Below, one piece after another: positions 16,336-24,966 of a stretch of DNA of 48,534 nucleotides; positions within the stretch are counted from its first letter, which is position 1, and each line of letters begins with the position of its first letter. The notes under the pieces were generated by a model. The model made no database searches. It worked only from the letters and a program-made list of their open reading frames with translations, and was not told the origin of the DNA. The position numbers were made by a program, and so were the translations under genes. Origin of the DNA: Fimbriiglobus sp. (lineage in GTDB: Bacteria; Planctomycetota; Planctomycetia; Gemmatales; Gemmataceae); assembly GCA_025351325.1 (NCBI GenBank), contig JANXWE010000178.1, positions 1-48,534 of the forward strand, in the 5' to 3' direction.

Positions 16336-17958
16336 TTACTGATTCAGCACCAGCAGTTTCACACCGAGGTAGACCAACCCGGCGAGGGTGAGGGCGGCGG
16401 CGGCGATGCCGAGCGTCCCGAAGACGGGCTTCTTGCGCTCTTCGATCGGCTGTCCGGTTGTCCAGCCGGCCGACATCCGATTCGGATCGGTGTAGTTCGT
16501 GCTCGGGTTGGCCCCGATGGCCGCCGTCAATGGCACTTCGTCGTCACCAGATTGTTGCTGTTGCAGTGCGGCCCGGTTGGGCATGCCGACGCGGGCGGGA
16601 GGAATCGCCGCGCCTCGAACCGGCAGGACGGCATTGGATGTCGTCGTGGCGGGGTTCGCCGTTTGGAAGCTGATCCGCTGCTCGCCACTGCGGCCGTTGG
16701 GGCGAGGCAGACCGGCGGACGGCCGGGCCGGCGTCGGTGTTTGTGCGGCGAATCCGGGGCGTTCCCCACTGCTGCGGCTCGGTGGCAGTGGGCCATAGGC
16801 GGGGCGTTCGCCACTGCGGGCCGACGTGCTGAACGTCGCACCGCCTTGGCGATGGCCGATGCCGGCTTGACGCCCGGACGAGCCGGTGGCGGCCATCGCC
16901 GGTTCTTCGATCATCGCGTGGGCTTGCTCGCCCAAGTAGGGTTCCATGGCTTCGACCACTTCGTCCATCCCTTGGAAGCGATCTTCGGGCTTCTTGGCCA
17001 TGAGCCGAGCCACCACCAATTCGAGACCTTCCGGGCAATCCGGGGCGAAGGTGCGGATCGGTTCCGGCTCCTTCGATTGGTGAGCCATCATCTTTTCGAC
17101 GGCGCTTCCTTCCGGGAACGGTACTCGTCCCGTGAGGCAGTAATAAAGTGTGCAGCCGAGGCTGTACTGGTCGCCGGCCGGGGTGCGGTTGGTCGGATCC
17201 ATCACGCTTTCGGGACTGGTGCAATCCAAGCCGCTCGTCAAGGTGTTCGCCGTCGACATGGTATCGACGAGCGATTCGCCGTCGTTTTCGACCAGCAGCG
17301 AGCCGATGCCGAAGTCGAGGATGCGGGCCTGATGATCGGTTCCGACCATGATGTTCGACGGCTTCACAAGGCCGTGGAAGATGCTGTTGTGGTGGGCGGC
17401 GTGCATTCCCTGGGCCACTTGGGCCCCGATCATCCCGGTCTGCTGGGCGCTCAAGCGGCCTTGCTGTTGAACCAGTGTTTCGAGCGTCTCCCCGTCGACG
17501 AGCGGCCAGACGAGGTAGTGCAGGCCGCCGGCGGTGCCGACGTCGACGAACGGCACCACGGCGGGGTGGCTGAATTGGCCGAAGGAGCGCACTTGGCGGC
17601 GGGCCAAGCGGACGTTCCACATACTGCGGCGCGGCAACACTTTAATGGCGTAGAGGTTGGCGTCGTTCTTGGAGTTGGCCTTGAAGACTTGGCCCATGCT
17701 CCCCTGGCCGATGGCGTCCAACAGGACGTATGGCCCGAGCACGAGGCCCGCCGACTTGCCGTTGAGGATGCGTTCCGATTGGAACGCCGTGAGAGTGCCC
17801 TGTTGCACGAGATATTCGGCGAGGGCTGGGGCTTCCGCCCGCGGATTGCGTTTCAAGAACTCGCTGACGATTTGGTCGAGCTGGCCCCGGTCGATCAGCG
17901 AGCTGCGACGGAGATCCCAGACGAACCACTCGCATGCACCCAGGTCGTTGGTCACCAT
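16336..17958 (-). CDS. Membrane-anchored Ser/Thr kinase-fold protein, predicted pseudokinase
   Basis: A 540-aa protein. Residues 1-75 are the planctomycete kinase N-terminal extension (ALAEYLVQQGTLTAFQSERI). A kinase fold spans about 76-345: glycine loop G84-Q-G-S-M-G89, VAIK-type K106 (YAIKVLP), DFG at 215-217, the SPE motif near 248-250 and DQYSLG at 263-268. The catalytic loop reads HGLVKPSN where active kinases have HRDLKPSN, so the catalytic Asp is Leu197 while Lys199 and Asn202 remain. The expected alpha-C Glu is also not evident. A Pro/Ser-rich linker (about 350-500) and one C-terminal membrane helix follow. ATP binding is plausible, but phosphotransfer is doubtful. It starts 11 bp after the doxX-like gene, with AGGG upstream. 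Confidence 0.88.
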   Translation of the reverse strand: MVTNDLGACEWFVWDLRRSSLIDRGQLDQIVSEFLKRNPRAEAPALAEYLVQQGTLTAFQSERILNGKSAGLVLGPYVLLDAIGQGSMGQVFKANSKNDANLYAIKVLPRRSMWNVRLARRQVRSFGQFSHPAVVPFVDVGTAGGLHYLVWPLVDGETLETLVQQQGRLSAQQTGMIGAQVAQGMHAAHHNSIFHGLVKPSNIMVGTDHQARILDFGIGSLLVENDGESLVDTMSTANTLTSGLDCTSPESVMDPTNRTPAGDQYSLGCTLYYCLTGRVPFPEGSAVEKMMAHQSKEPEPIRTFAPDCPEGLELVVARLMAKKPEDRFQGMDEVVEAMEPYLGEQAHAMIEEPAMAATGSSGRQAGIGHRQGGATFSTSARSGERPAYGPLPPSRSSGERPGFAAQTPTPARPSAGLPRPNGRSGEQRISFQTANPATTTSNAVLPVRGAAIPPARVGMPNRAALQQQQSGDDEVPLTAAIGANPSTNYTDPNRMSAGWTTGQPIEERKKPVFGTLGIAAAALTLAGLVYLGVKLLVLNQ

Positions 17959-17969
17959 CGGTCGTTACC

Positions 17970-18446
17970 CTATAAGAAGTACGCGGCAATCGGAATATCG
18001 GGGGCGTTGCCACGCAACCCTAGTTCACGGGGCGCCGGTGTCAAAGCGCCAGTCGCGGTTTTACGAACGCGGCCGCAACCCGTTGCCGAACGGATGCAGT
18101 ACGCCCAAGCGATCAAGACCCCTTGAAACGGCAACCGGAGCCAAAGTACTGTCGGCGGAATTGTCGGGAATAACTCCGGGTTCAAGGCCATGTGAAGGTT
18201 CGCAGGAAACACGGCGACCAGCAACGCGATCAGACCCCAGGCGGCCCAAAACTGAAACCGGGGCACCAGTAATAAAGCACCCAGCAGCACCTCGGCCGCA
18301 CCGCTGAGGTACACCAGCAGCAGTGGCCACGGCAGGTACGGCGGCATAATGGCGACGTACGGATCGGGCATCCGGAAGTGGTTCGCGCCCGCCGCAACAA
18401 ACGCCAGCCCGAACAGCCATTTCATCGCAACTCGGAAGGTCTTCAT
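17970..18446 (-). CDS. DoxX-family membrane protein with an unusual C-terminal tail
   Basis: A 158-aa protein with four predicted membrane segments and the DoxX-type pattern: FVAAGANHFRMPDPYVAIMP, then YLSGAAEVLLGALLL, then a third helix followed by NLHMAL, and a last helix LWLRLPFQGVLIAWAY. Comparable small DoxX proteins usually end shortly after that last helix. Here about 40 further residues follow, rich in Arg, Gly and Ala and with no membrane character (from IRSATGCGRV to the end), which may reflect a past frameshift or loss of the original stop. Function is unclear; the family includes quinol-oxidase-associated and thiosulfate-related proteins. It lies 11 bp upstream of the kinase-fold gene, so it is probably co-transcribed. 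Confidence 0.75.
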   Translation of the reverse strand: MKTFRVAMKWLFGLAFVAAGANHFRMPDPYVAIMPPYLPWPLLLVYLSGAAEVLLGALLLVPRFQFWAAWGLIALLVAVFPANLHMALNPELFPTIPPTVLWLRLPFQGVLIAWAYCIRSATGCGRVRKTATGALTPAPRELGLRGNAPDIPIAAYFL

Positions 18447-18570
18447 GATGGGTCGGATGGGTCGTAGGGTGGAATTTTGGAATTGTACCGGAGTTGGTCA
18501 TCGTCGAGGGTGAAGGAGCGCACCGGTCGTACCCGCGCTCCGCTCCGAAGACTCCGCGTCGCGGCCAATT

Positions 18571-19389
18571 TCATGCACTTCGCAGCGTAATCAAGCTGAT
18601 TTCCGGTGGGCAGTTGTACCGCACGGGGATGCCCGTGACGCCCAATCCGCGTGAGGTGTAGACTTGCGTCGTCGGGGCGTCGGTCAAGCCGTGGGCGTAC
18701 TTGTCGCCGTACTGCGACGGCACGAACGGGTTTTTCATCCCCGGGGCGATCAGTTGGCCGCCGTGGGTGTGGCCCGACAGCATCAGGCCGACGCGGCGGT
18801 CGAGCATCGTTTCGGCGACGTCGGGATTGTGGCTGAGCAGCACGCAGGCATCGGTCGGCTTCGTGTCGGCGAGTGCCGCCGCGACATCGGGTGAACCGCG
18901 CCAGAGATCATCGACGCCGGCGAGTCGCAGGCGGTCGGGGCCACGTCGGAGCCAAACGCCACGGTTCGTCAACTCGCCGATGCCGGCCTTCGCCATGGCA
19001 CTCTTGGTGATATCCGACCCGTGAGCGTAGTCGTGATTGCCGAGGACACCGAAGACGCCGAGTGGAGCTTGCAGTGAAGCGAGCACTTCGAAACAGGGGG
19101 CGATGTATTTCGGGTCGCGCAGGGAGTAATCGCCCCCGAGGACGATGAGATCGGGTTGCAACGTGAGGGCGGTGCGGACGAACGCGGTGACTTGGCCCAG
19201 ATGAACGTATGGGCCATGGTGGATGTCGGTGAGGAAGGCGACGGTCAGCCCGTCGAACGCTTTCGGCAGATTCGGCAACTTCACGCCGACTCGTTCGATG
19301 CGAACGTCCCCGGTTTCGGCGAAGCCGTAAGCCAAGGTGACGACGGGGGCGGAGCAGGCGATCAGCTTGAGGAAGTTCCGACGATGCAT
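18571..19389 (-). CDS. Exported metallophosphoesterase (YkuE/YaeI type)
   Basis: A 272-aa calcineurin-like phosphoesterase. All metal-binding blocks are present: LTDIHHG near residue 54, GGDYS near 85, GNHDY near 117, LSHNPD near 185, and SGHTHGGQ near 209. The N-terminus MHRRNFLKLIA followed by a hydrophobic stretch resembles a twin-arginine or anchor signal, as in YkuE-like enzymes that act outside the membrane on phospholipid derivatives. The substrate here is not known. The ATG at 19389 has CGGAG about 8 nt upstream. The gene is divergent from the SDR gene, with about 240 bp of intergenic DNA between the starts. Confidence 0.9.
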   Translation of the reverse strand: MHRRNFLKLIACSAPVVTLAYGFAETGDVRIERVGVKLPNLPKAFDGLTVAFLTDIHHGPYVHLGQVTAFVRTALTLQPDLIVLGGDYSLRDPKYIAPCFEVLASLQAPLGVFGVLGNHDYAHGSDITKSAMAKAGIGELTNRGVWLRRGPDRLRLAGVDDLWRGSPDVAAALADTKPTDACVLLSHNPDVAETMLDRRVGLMLSGHTHGGQLIAPGMKNPFVPSQYGDKYAHGLTDAPTTQVYTSRGLGVTGIPVRYNCPPEISLITLRSA

Positions 19390-19632
19390 TCTTCGGCTCC
19401 GCGTGAATTCTCCGCCTCGACAGGAGCAAGGCTATCCGAGTTCGAACGCAACTGCGAGAGCAAACCGCACGATTTGAAATGGCACCCGACGAGAACCCGG
19501 ACACTCCACAGCAGTTGTAAACCTTCGGGACGAGTTCGGCTGCCCGGAACGCGAATTGTGATGCAACGGGAAAACAGCAGCCGAGCTGAATCTGTAGAAT
19601 TACCCGACGATTCCACCGTTCGTGTAGGTTCT

Positions 19633-20655
19633 ATGTCTCGACACTCTTCGATTTTGATCACCGGGGCCAGCGGCGAAATCGGGCACAGCCTCATCGACCG
19701 GCTCGCGGCGGCGAGTTCCAAGCCGATCGTGACGCTGGATCTGAATCCACTCGTGCCCGATTTAGCCCGCAAAGTGAAACAACAGTTCACGGGCGACATC
19801 CGCGAGGCGGAACTCCTCGAACGGATCGTGGCGACCCACGAGGTCGACCAAGTGTATCACTTGGCGGCGCTGCTGAGCACCCGCTCGGAGTTCTCGCCGG
19901 CGTTGGCCCACAAGGTGAACGTCGAGGGGACGCTGAACCTGCTGGAATTCGCCCAGCGGCAGGGGGAGTCGCACGGTCGGCCCGTGCTGTTCTTCTTCCC
20001 GAGCAGCATCGCGGCCTACGGCATCCCGACGCTGGCGGCGAAAATTGCGGCCGGAAAAATCTCCGAAGACGCCTTCAACTTTCCGACGACCATGTACGGT
20101 GCCAACAAACTGTACTGCGAGCACCTCGGCCGGTACTACGCCCAGCACTACAAGCAGTTGGCGGCCGAGACACTCTCGGGCAAAATCGACTTCCGCTGCA
20201 TCCGGTTTCCGGGGTTGATTTCAGCGGTCACCGTGCCGAGCGGGGGGACCTCCGATTATGCCCCCGAGATGATTCACGCGGCCGCCCAGAATCAACCCTA
20301 CGCCTGTTTTGTGAGACCCGATGCCCGGATTCCGTTCCTGGCGATGCCGGACGCGGTGGAGGCCATTTGGAAATTGGTGAACTGCCCGAAAGGGCAACTG
20401 AGCCGGTCGGTGTACAACGTCGGCGCGTTCGCCCCGAGTGCCGGGGAAGTCGAAGCCGTCGTCCGGAAGGCCTTCCCGTCGGCGGTGATCACCTATGACC
20501 TGGATGCCAAGCGGCAGACGATCGTCGACAGTTGGCCCGCCGATGTCGACGATACTGCGGCGAGTCGAGATTGGGGCCATGCCCCGCAGTACGGCTTTGA
20601 GGCCGCCTTCGGGGATTATTTGATCCCGCAGATTCGCAAGCGGTACTCGCGCTGA
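19633..20655 (+). CDS. SDR-family NAD-dependent epimerase/dehydratase, L-threonine 3-dehydrogenase-like
   Basis: A 340-aa extended short-chain dehydrogenase. The nucleotide motif is G11-x-x-G14-x-x-G17 (GASGEIG), with an Asp-Leu-Asp after the second strand that favours NAD. The catalytic Tyr155 and Lys159 are in YGANK. The segments YHLAALLSTRSEFSP, RFPGLISAVTVPSGGTSDYA and AMPDAVEA match SDR-type L-threonine dehydrogenases, which oxidise threonine to 2-amino-3-ketobutyrate. No 2-amino-3-ketobutyrate ligase gene is adjacent, so another substrate cannot be excluded. I chose ATG 19633; the open frame extends far upstream but overlaps the divergent phosphoesterase gene and lacks family similarity there. 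Confidence 0.85.
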   Translation: MSRHSSILITGASGEIGHSLIDRLAAASSKPIVTLDLNPLVPDLARKVKQQFTGDIREAELLERIVATHEVDQVYHLAALLSTRSEFSPALAHKVNVEGTLNLLEFAQRQGESHGRPVLFFFPSSIAAYGIPTLAAKIAAGKISEDAFNFPTTMYGANKLYCEHLGRYYAQHYKQLAAETLSGKIDFRCIRFPGLISAVTVPSGGTSDYAPEMIHAAAQNQPYACFVRPDARIPFLAMPDAVEAIWKLVNCPKGQLSRSVYNVGAFAPSAGEVEAVVRKAFPSAVITYDLDAKRQTIVDSWPADVDDTAASRDWGHAPQYGFEAAFGDYLIPQIRKRYSR

Positions 20656-20680
20656 GACGAGTAGTCCGTCCCGCTGCCGA

Positions 20681-20699
20681 CCGGTCGCGGAGCGACCGG
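20681..20699. terminator. Short GC-rich hairpin between convergent genes
   Basis: CCGGTCGC and GCGACCGG form an 8-bp perfect stem with a 3-nt loop. It lies between the SDR stop (20655) and the ftsH stop (20701). The GCGACCGGGCTAC sequence resembles one arm of the hairpin at 46846-46895, so it may be a half element of that repeat family. Confidence 0.45.
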
Positions 20700-20700
20700 G

Positions 20701-22749
20701 CTACACCCCTTCGAATGCCAAGCGCGGTGGCAGTGGCTCCGGCGGTGCCTCGGTGTAAGGCTCGACTTCGGGGCGGGGCGCTTTTCGGAGGAGCTTCTCG
20801 AAGGCCTCGCGGTCGAGTTCCTCGCACGCCAGCAGGGCCTTGGCGATGTTGTCGAGGTCGTCGCGGTTGCGGCCGATGAGTTCCATGGCCCGTTCTTCGG
20901 CGCCGCGCAAGATCCGCTGGACTTCCTCGTCGATGATCCGGGCCGTCCCCTCGCTGAAGTCGCGGTTCTCCACGATCTCTTTGCCCAGGAACACGTGATC
21001 TTCCCCGGCTCGGTAGTGCACCGGCCCGAGTTTGTCGCTCATGCCGAACTGGGTCACCATGGCCCGGGCAATGCGGGTGGCCTGCTTCAAGTCGCCGATT
21101 TCGCCCGTCAGTGGTTCACCGTAGATGATTTTGTCGGCAGCGCGGCCACCCATCGCCACGACCAACCGGGCCATGAGTTCGCTGAACGACATGTCGACGC
21201 GGTCTTCGTCCGGGGCGAACATCGTCACGCCGGCGGTGCGGCCGCGCGGGATGATGCTGACGCGGTCGATGGGGTCGGCCTTCGGTTCGAGCCAAGCGCA
21301 GAGGGCGTGCCCGGCTTCGTGGTAGGCGGTGCGGCGCTTCTCGTCGTCGTTGAACATCTCCTCGCGCTTCGCCCCGAGGCGCACGCGGTCCGACGCGGTG
21401 TCGAAGTCGATGTGCTCGATCTTGTTCTTGCCCATGCGGGTCGCCACGAGCGCGGCTTCGTTGCAGAGGTTCCGCAGGTCGGCCCCGCTCATGCCGATCA
21501 TGTTGCGGGCGATCCGTTCGAGGTCGACCTTGTCGTCGAGTGGTTTGTTCCGCGTGTGCACTTTCAAAATGGCCAGTCGGCCCTGCCAAGTGGGGCGATC
21601 GACCGTGACGTGGCGGTCGAAGCGGCCCGGGCGGAGCAGCGCGGAATCGAGGACATCGGGCCGGTTGGTCGCCGCCAAGACGATGACCGTTTCGGTGGCT
21701 TGGAAGCCATCCATCTCGGAGAGAATTTGGTTGAGGGTCTGCTCGCGTTCGTCGGAACCGCCACCGACACCGGCACCGCGCATCCGACCGACGGCGTCGA
21801 TTTCGTCGATGAAAATCACGCAGGGAGCGGTTTCTTTGGCGTTCTTGAACAGGTCGCGCACGCGGCTGGCCCCGACCCCGACGAACATCTGGATGAACTC
21901 GCTGCCATTGATGCTGTAGAACGGGACGTGGGCTTCCCCGGCCACGGCCTTGGCGAGCAGCGTTTTGCCGGTGCCGGGTGGGCCGACGAGCAGTACGCCC
22001 TTGGGCACCTGGGCGCCGAGCCGGGTGAACTTGTCCGGATTTCGCAAGAAGTCGACGATTTCCTGGAGTTCACCCTTGGCCGTCTCCATTCCGGCGACAT
22101 CGTCGAAGGTGGTGCGGGTGCGGGTCTTCTCGTACTTCTTGGCGGGGCTGCGGATGTAGTTGTTGAGGAAACCACCGCCGGACGAATCGCGAAGTCGCGG
22201 CAACACGAAGTAAAAGAAGATGGCCCCGACGATCAACAACGGAAGTAGTGTCCAGATGAGCGGCCCGATGACTTGCGGAGTTTCATCGTTGATAACGACT
22301 TGAACTTCGGGCGTGGCGTCGTTAGGTGTCGCCACTTTCAATTTATCGCGGTACGCTTTGTCTTTGCTCTGGAGCCGATCGATCAACTGGTTCTGATCGT
22401 TCGAGGCAGGAAGGTTGAAATTGAATTTACCACCGCTGCCGAGTTTCAGCTCTTTCACACTCTCGGCGGTTTGATCGCGGACTTCGCCCTCGGCCCGCTG
22501 TTTCCCTTGAATCACGAGGCGTTTGATTTGACCGTCGGCGGCGAGCTTCTCGTACTCCGTGTAATTGATCGTCTTGGGGTTCTCGTTGCTGAGATAAAAC
22601 AACCCGAAGGCCACGAGCAGGCCGACGGCCAGTAGCCAAGCTTGCGGCAACGCGGTGGATCGCTTGGGAGGCACCGGAGTCGGCGGCGCAGGGGTCGGGG
22701 TCGCTGGGGGTGTCGGTTGCGGCGGAGCGTCCGGACCATTCGTGGCCAT
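20701..22749 (-). CDS. ftsH: ATP-dependent zinc metalloprotease FtsH
   Basis: A 682-aa inner-membrane protease that unfolds and degrades membrane and short-lived cytoplasmic proteins as a hexamer. It has a Pro-rich N-terminal tail (1-33), a first membrane helix about 36-53, a periplasmic domain to about 163, and a second helix about 164-183. The AAA domain has Walker A GPPGTGKT (256-263), Walker B IFIDEID (about 312-318) and the second-region [20 protein letters not shown]. The peptidase zinc site is HEAGH (477-481), with the third ligand Asp in [10 protein letters not shown]. The C-terminus is Pro/Glu-rich. Length is normal. AAGGG lies 6 nt before ATG 22749. The gene is divergent from leuC across about 200 bp. 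Confidence 0.96.
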   Translation of the reverse strand: MATNGPDAPPQPTPPATPTPAPPTPVPPKRSTALPQAWLLAVGLLVAFGLFYLSNENPKTINYTEYEKLAADGQIKRLVIQGKQRAEGEVRDQTAESVKELKLGSGGKFNFNLPASNDQNQLIDRLQSKDKAYRDKLKVATPNDATPEVQVVINDETPQVIGPLIWTLLPLLIVGAIFFYFVLPRLRDSSGGGFLNNYIRSPAKKYEKTRTRTTFDDVAGMETAKGELQEIVDFLRNPDKFTRLGAQVPKGVLLVGPPGTGKTLLAKAVAGEAHVPFYSINGSEFIQMFVGVGASRVRDLFKNAKETAPCVIFIDEIDAVGRMRGAGVGGGSDEREQTLNQILSEMDGFQATETVIVLAATNRPDVLDSALLRPGRFDRHVTVDRPTWQGRLAILKVHTRNKPLDDKVDLERIARNMIGMSGADLRNLCNEAALVATRMGKNKIEHIDFDTASDRVRLGAKREEMFNDDEKRRTAYHEAGHALCAWLEPKADPIDRVSIIPRGRTAGVTMFAPDEDRVDMSFSELMARLVVAMGGRAADKIIYGEPLTGEIGDLKQATRIARAMVTQFGMSDKLGPVHYRAGEDHVFLGKEIVENRDFSEGTARIIDEEVQRILRGAEERAMELIGRNRDDLDNIAKALLACEELDREAFEKLLRKAPRPEVEPYTEAPPEPLPPRLAFEGV

Positions 22750-22948
22750 GCAAAACCCTTATCGAAACGAACCAAAGCCGGAGAAGCTTAGAGAATTTAA
22801 GTACTCAGTTTATTATAGCACGAATCATTTGATTCCGGATAGGCAAACAGCCGGGCGAACCGGTTAAAATGTCGCTTCGCGTCCGCATCCCGGTGCATCC
22901 GTACAATACTGGTACCGCAATCTCCCAGGTCGTTTCCGAGTAGCCATC

Positions 22949-24259
22949 ATGACCATGACGATGACCGAGCAAGTGCTGGCCCGGGCCGCCAAACGCGACG
23001 CCGTCCGCCCCGGCGAAAACGTTTGGGTCGATGTGGATGTGCAGATGACGCACGACGTGTGCGGGCCGGGCACCATCGGGATTTTCAAGAAGCAGTTCGG
23101 CGAGCACGCGAAAGTCTGGGATGCCGACAAGCTCGTCATCATCCCAGATCACTACATTTTCACCGCCGATGTGATGGCGAACCGCAACGTCGACGTGCTG
23201 CGCGCGTTCGCCAAAGAACAGGGCCTGAAGTACTTTTACGACGTCGGCACCGAGAACTACAAAGGCGTTTGCCACATCGCTTTACCCGAAGAAGGGCACA
23301 CCCGACCGGGGGAAGTGCTCCTGGGCACCGATAGCCATACCTGCACCGCGGGGGCCTTCGGCTTGTTCGCCACGGGCATCGGCAACACGGACGCGGGCTT
23401 CGTGCTCGGCACCGGGAAGACGTGGCTGAAAGTGCCGCCGACGATCCGCGTCGTCTTCACGGGCAAGCTGCCGCCGTACCTCATGGCCAAAGATTTGATC
23501 CTGGCCGTGATCGGCGACATCGGCGTGGACGGGGCGACCTATCGGGCACTCGAATTCGACGGCGACGGCGTGTTCGCGCTGAACATCGAAGAGCGGATGA
23601 CACTCTGCAACATGGCCATCGAAGCGGGCGGTAAAAACGGCATCATCCCGGCCGACGCGGTCACCACGAAGTACGTCGACGAGCGCGGCGTGAAGACCGG
23701 GAGCAAGCCGTACACGATCTTCAAACCGCTGGCGGGCGCCCAGTTTTACAGCGAATACACCTACGACGTGTCGAGATTGGAGCCGGTGGTGGCCAAGCCG
23801 CACAGCCCGGACAACAAAGCGTCGGTGACGGAACTGAAGGGGACGAAACTCGACCGGGCCTACATCGGCAGTTGCACCGGCGGCAAACTCACGGACTTCC
23901 GCGCGGCCGCGGCCATTTTGAAGGGTAAAGAAGTGCGGATCGACACGTTCGTCGTGCCGGCGACCACGGAAGTGGCCCGGGGCTTGGACACGGAAATGAT
24001 CGGCGGCGTGAGTTTGCGGGACATTTTCTTGAATGCGGGGGCCAAGATCGGCGACGCCTCTTGCGCGGCCTGTTTGGGCGGGCCGTCGGACACGTTCGGC
24101 CGCTTGAACACGCCGATCAGCTGCATCAGCACCACGAACCGGAATTTCCCCGGTCGGATGGGCCACCGCGAAGCCAAAGTGTTTTTAGCGTCGCCGTTGA
24201 CCGTCGCCGCGAGTGCGCTGACGGGAACGATCGAAGATCCGCGAAACTTTGTGGCCTAA
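22949..24259 (+). CDS. leuC: 3-isopropylmalate dehydratase large subunit (aconitase family)
   Basis: A 436-aa protein with the 4Fe-4S ligands C309 (GSCTGG), C372 and C375 (SCAACLGGPSDTFG). The family blocks LGTDSHTCTAGAFG, GTGKTWLKVP and STTNRNFPGRMGH are present. The length of about 420-440 aa and overall pattern fit the LeuC/HacA branch that isomerises 2- to 3-isopropylmalate in leucine synthesis. Activity needs a LeuD small subunit, and none is encoded here: a strong terminator follows the stop directly. A related substrate such as homoaconitate or citraconate cannot be ruled out. Several ATGs lie close together at the start (22949, 22955, 22961). Confidence 0.88.
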   Translation: MTMTMTEQVLARAAKRDAVRPGENVWVDVDVQMTHDVCGPGTIGIFKKQFGEHAKVWDADKLVIIPDHYIFTADVMANRNVDVLRAFAKEQGLKYFYDVGTENYKGVCHIALPEEGHTRPGEVLLGTDSHTCTAGAFGLFATGIGNTDAGFVLGTGKTWLKVPPTIRVVFTGKLPPYLMAKDLILAVIGDIGVDGATYRALEFDGDGVFALNIEERMTLCNMAIEAGGKNGIIPADAVTTKYVDERGVKTGSKPYTIFKPLAGAQFYSEYTYDVSRLEPVVAKPHSPDNKASVTELKGTKLDRAYIGSCTGGKLTDFRAAAAILKGKEVRIDTFVVPATTEVARGLDTEMIGGVSLRDIFLNAGAKIGDASCAACLGGPSDTFGRLNTPISCISTTNRNFPGRMGHREAKVFLASPLTVAASALTGTIEDPRNFVA

Positions 24260-24294
24260 CGGATGAAGTTCAGTGGCCCGGAAACAGGCCTACA

Positions 24295-24332
24295 AATGAA
24301 AACACCCCCGGAAGTCCGGGGGTGTTTTCATT
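24295..24332 (+). terminator. Intrinsic terminator after leuC
   Basis: The perfect 18-bp stem (24295-24312 with 24315-24332, AATGAAAACACCCCCGGA) carries A and T runs on the two sides, so it can work in both directions. It lies 35 bp after the leuC stop and 33 bp from the stop of the convergent Pro-rich gene. Confidence 0.92.
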
Positions 24333-24365
24333 GGATATTACAGCCTCAGACGTTACCGCGTCAAA

Positions 24366-24611
24366 TCACGGAGTCGTTGGCGCTGGGGCTGGAGGGGTTG
24401 GGTACCAAGTACCTGGGTAAATTGGGATCCCGTTCGTGCCGGTCGGTGGTGCTTCCCCAGTTGGAATCGGAGGGGTTGTTGGGGGCGGTGTCGGTGCAGG
24501 CGCTGGTTGACCTGGATTCAGAACCGGCGGGGTGACAGGCAAGGTCGGATCGTAGATCGGGATGCCCGATGGGTTTTCGCGGGTTTCCAACATTTCGAGT
24601 CGCAGACGCAT
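24366..24611 (-). CDS. Small Pro-rich protein with LExRxxPs signature
   Basis: An 81-aa protein. The N-terminus MRLRLEMLETRENPSG carries the LExRxxPs pattern found at the start of many exported or surface proteins of Gemmata relatives; the same pattern occurs in the protein at 47935 (EELESRDCPT). The rest is almost entirely Pro, Thr, Ala and Gly, with two copies of a GIPIY motif. It has no signal peptide in the classical sense and no catalytic motif. I chose ATG 24611, which has AGGGGA 7 nt upstream. Function is unknown; the repeat-like composition suggests an extended surface or linker protein. Confidence 0.6.
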   Translation of the reverse strand: MRLRLEMLETRENPSGIPIYDPTLPVTPPVLNPGQPAPAPTPPPTTPPIPTGEAPPTGTNGIPIYPGTWYPTPPAPAPTTP

Positions 24612-24966
24612 AGCTGTCCCCTTTAGTTGACAGTGAAAGTTCGCGGGTGGCGTGAACTCTGCGGGTATGATGCTCAATGTGTAGCCGCATGTCAACGGGG
24701 AAAGCAAACTAAGTAGGAATATTTTTTGTAAGTGCTCAACTTCCGGACAAATTTGCGACTGATTCGCTGATTTTCATGCTGAAAATTGAGGCAAGGGGCG
24801 AATTTGGAATTCTCATTTTCACTGGCCGGGAAGAAAATTATTGTCCGCCACAGAATGGACAGGCTTGCCGACGTGCTTTCCGATGCGGGCGCGGCCTCAG
24901 AATTCGCATCTTGTGCGCAATTGGTTCAATCCAACTAAAATGGGGGCGGCGCGGGCCACCGAGTGG
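24612..24966. other. Gene-free stretch
   Basis: 355 bp, AT-rich in its left half, between two same-strand genes. It probably contains the promoter of the Pro-rich gene. A 17-nt palindrome ATTTTCATGCTGAAAAT lies at 24770-24786. A 23-codon frame ending in CPFCGGQ (24838-24909, minus strand) has no ribosome site and is not called. Nothing else is seen. Confidence 0.4.

Noticed and set aside
16552-18126. A long plus-strand open frame (about 520 codons) antisense to the kinase-fold gene
   Set aside because: It contains no family motif and mirrors the GC-rich codon structure of the minus-strand gene, whose kinase motifs are clear. Similar long antisense frames across PQQ, ftsH, leuC, the VWA gene and others were discarded for the same reason.
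24838-24909. A 23-codon minus-strand frame ending CPFCGGQ-stop
   Set aside because: The CxxC end looks like a zinc-ribbon fragment, but there is no ribosome site, no second Cys pair and no supporting context. It is not called as a gene.
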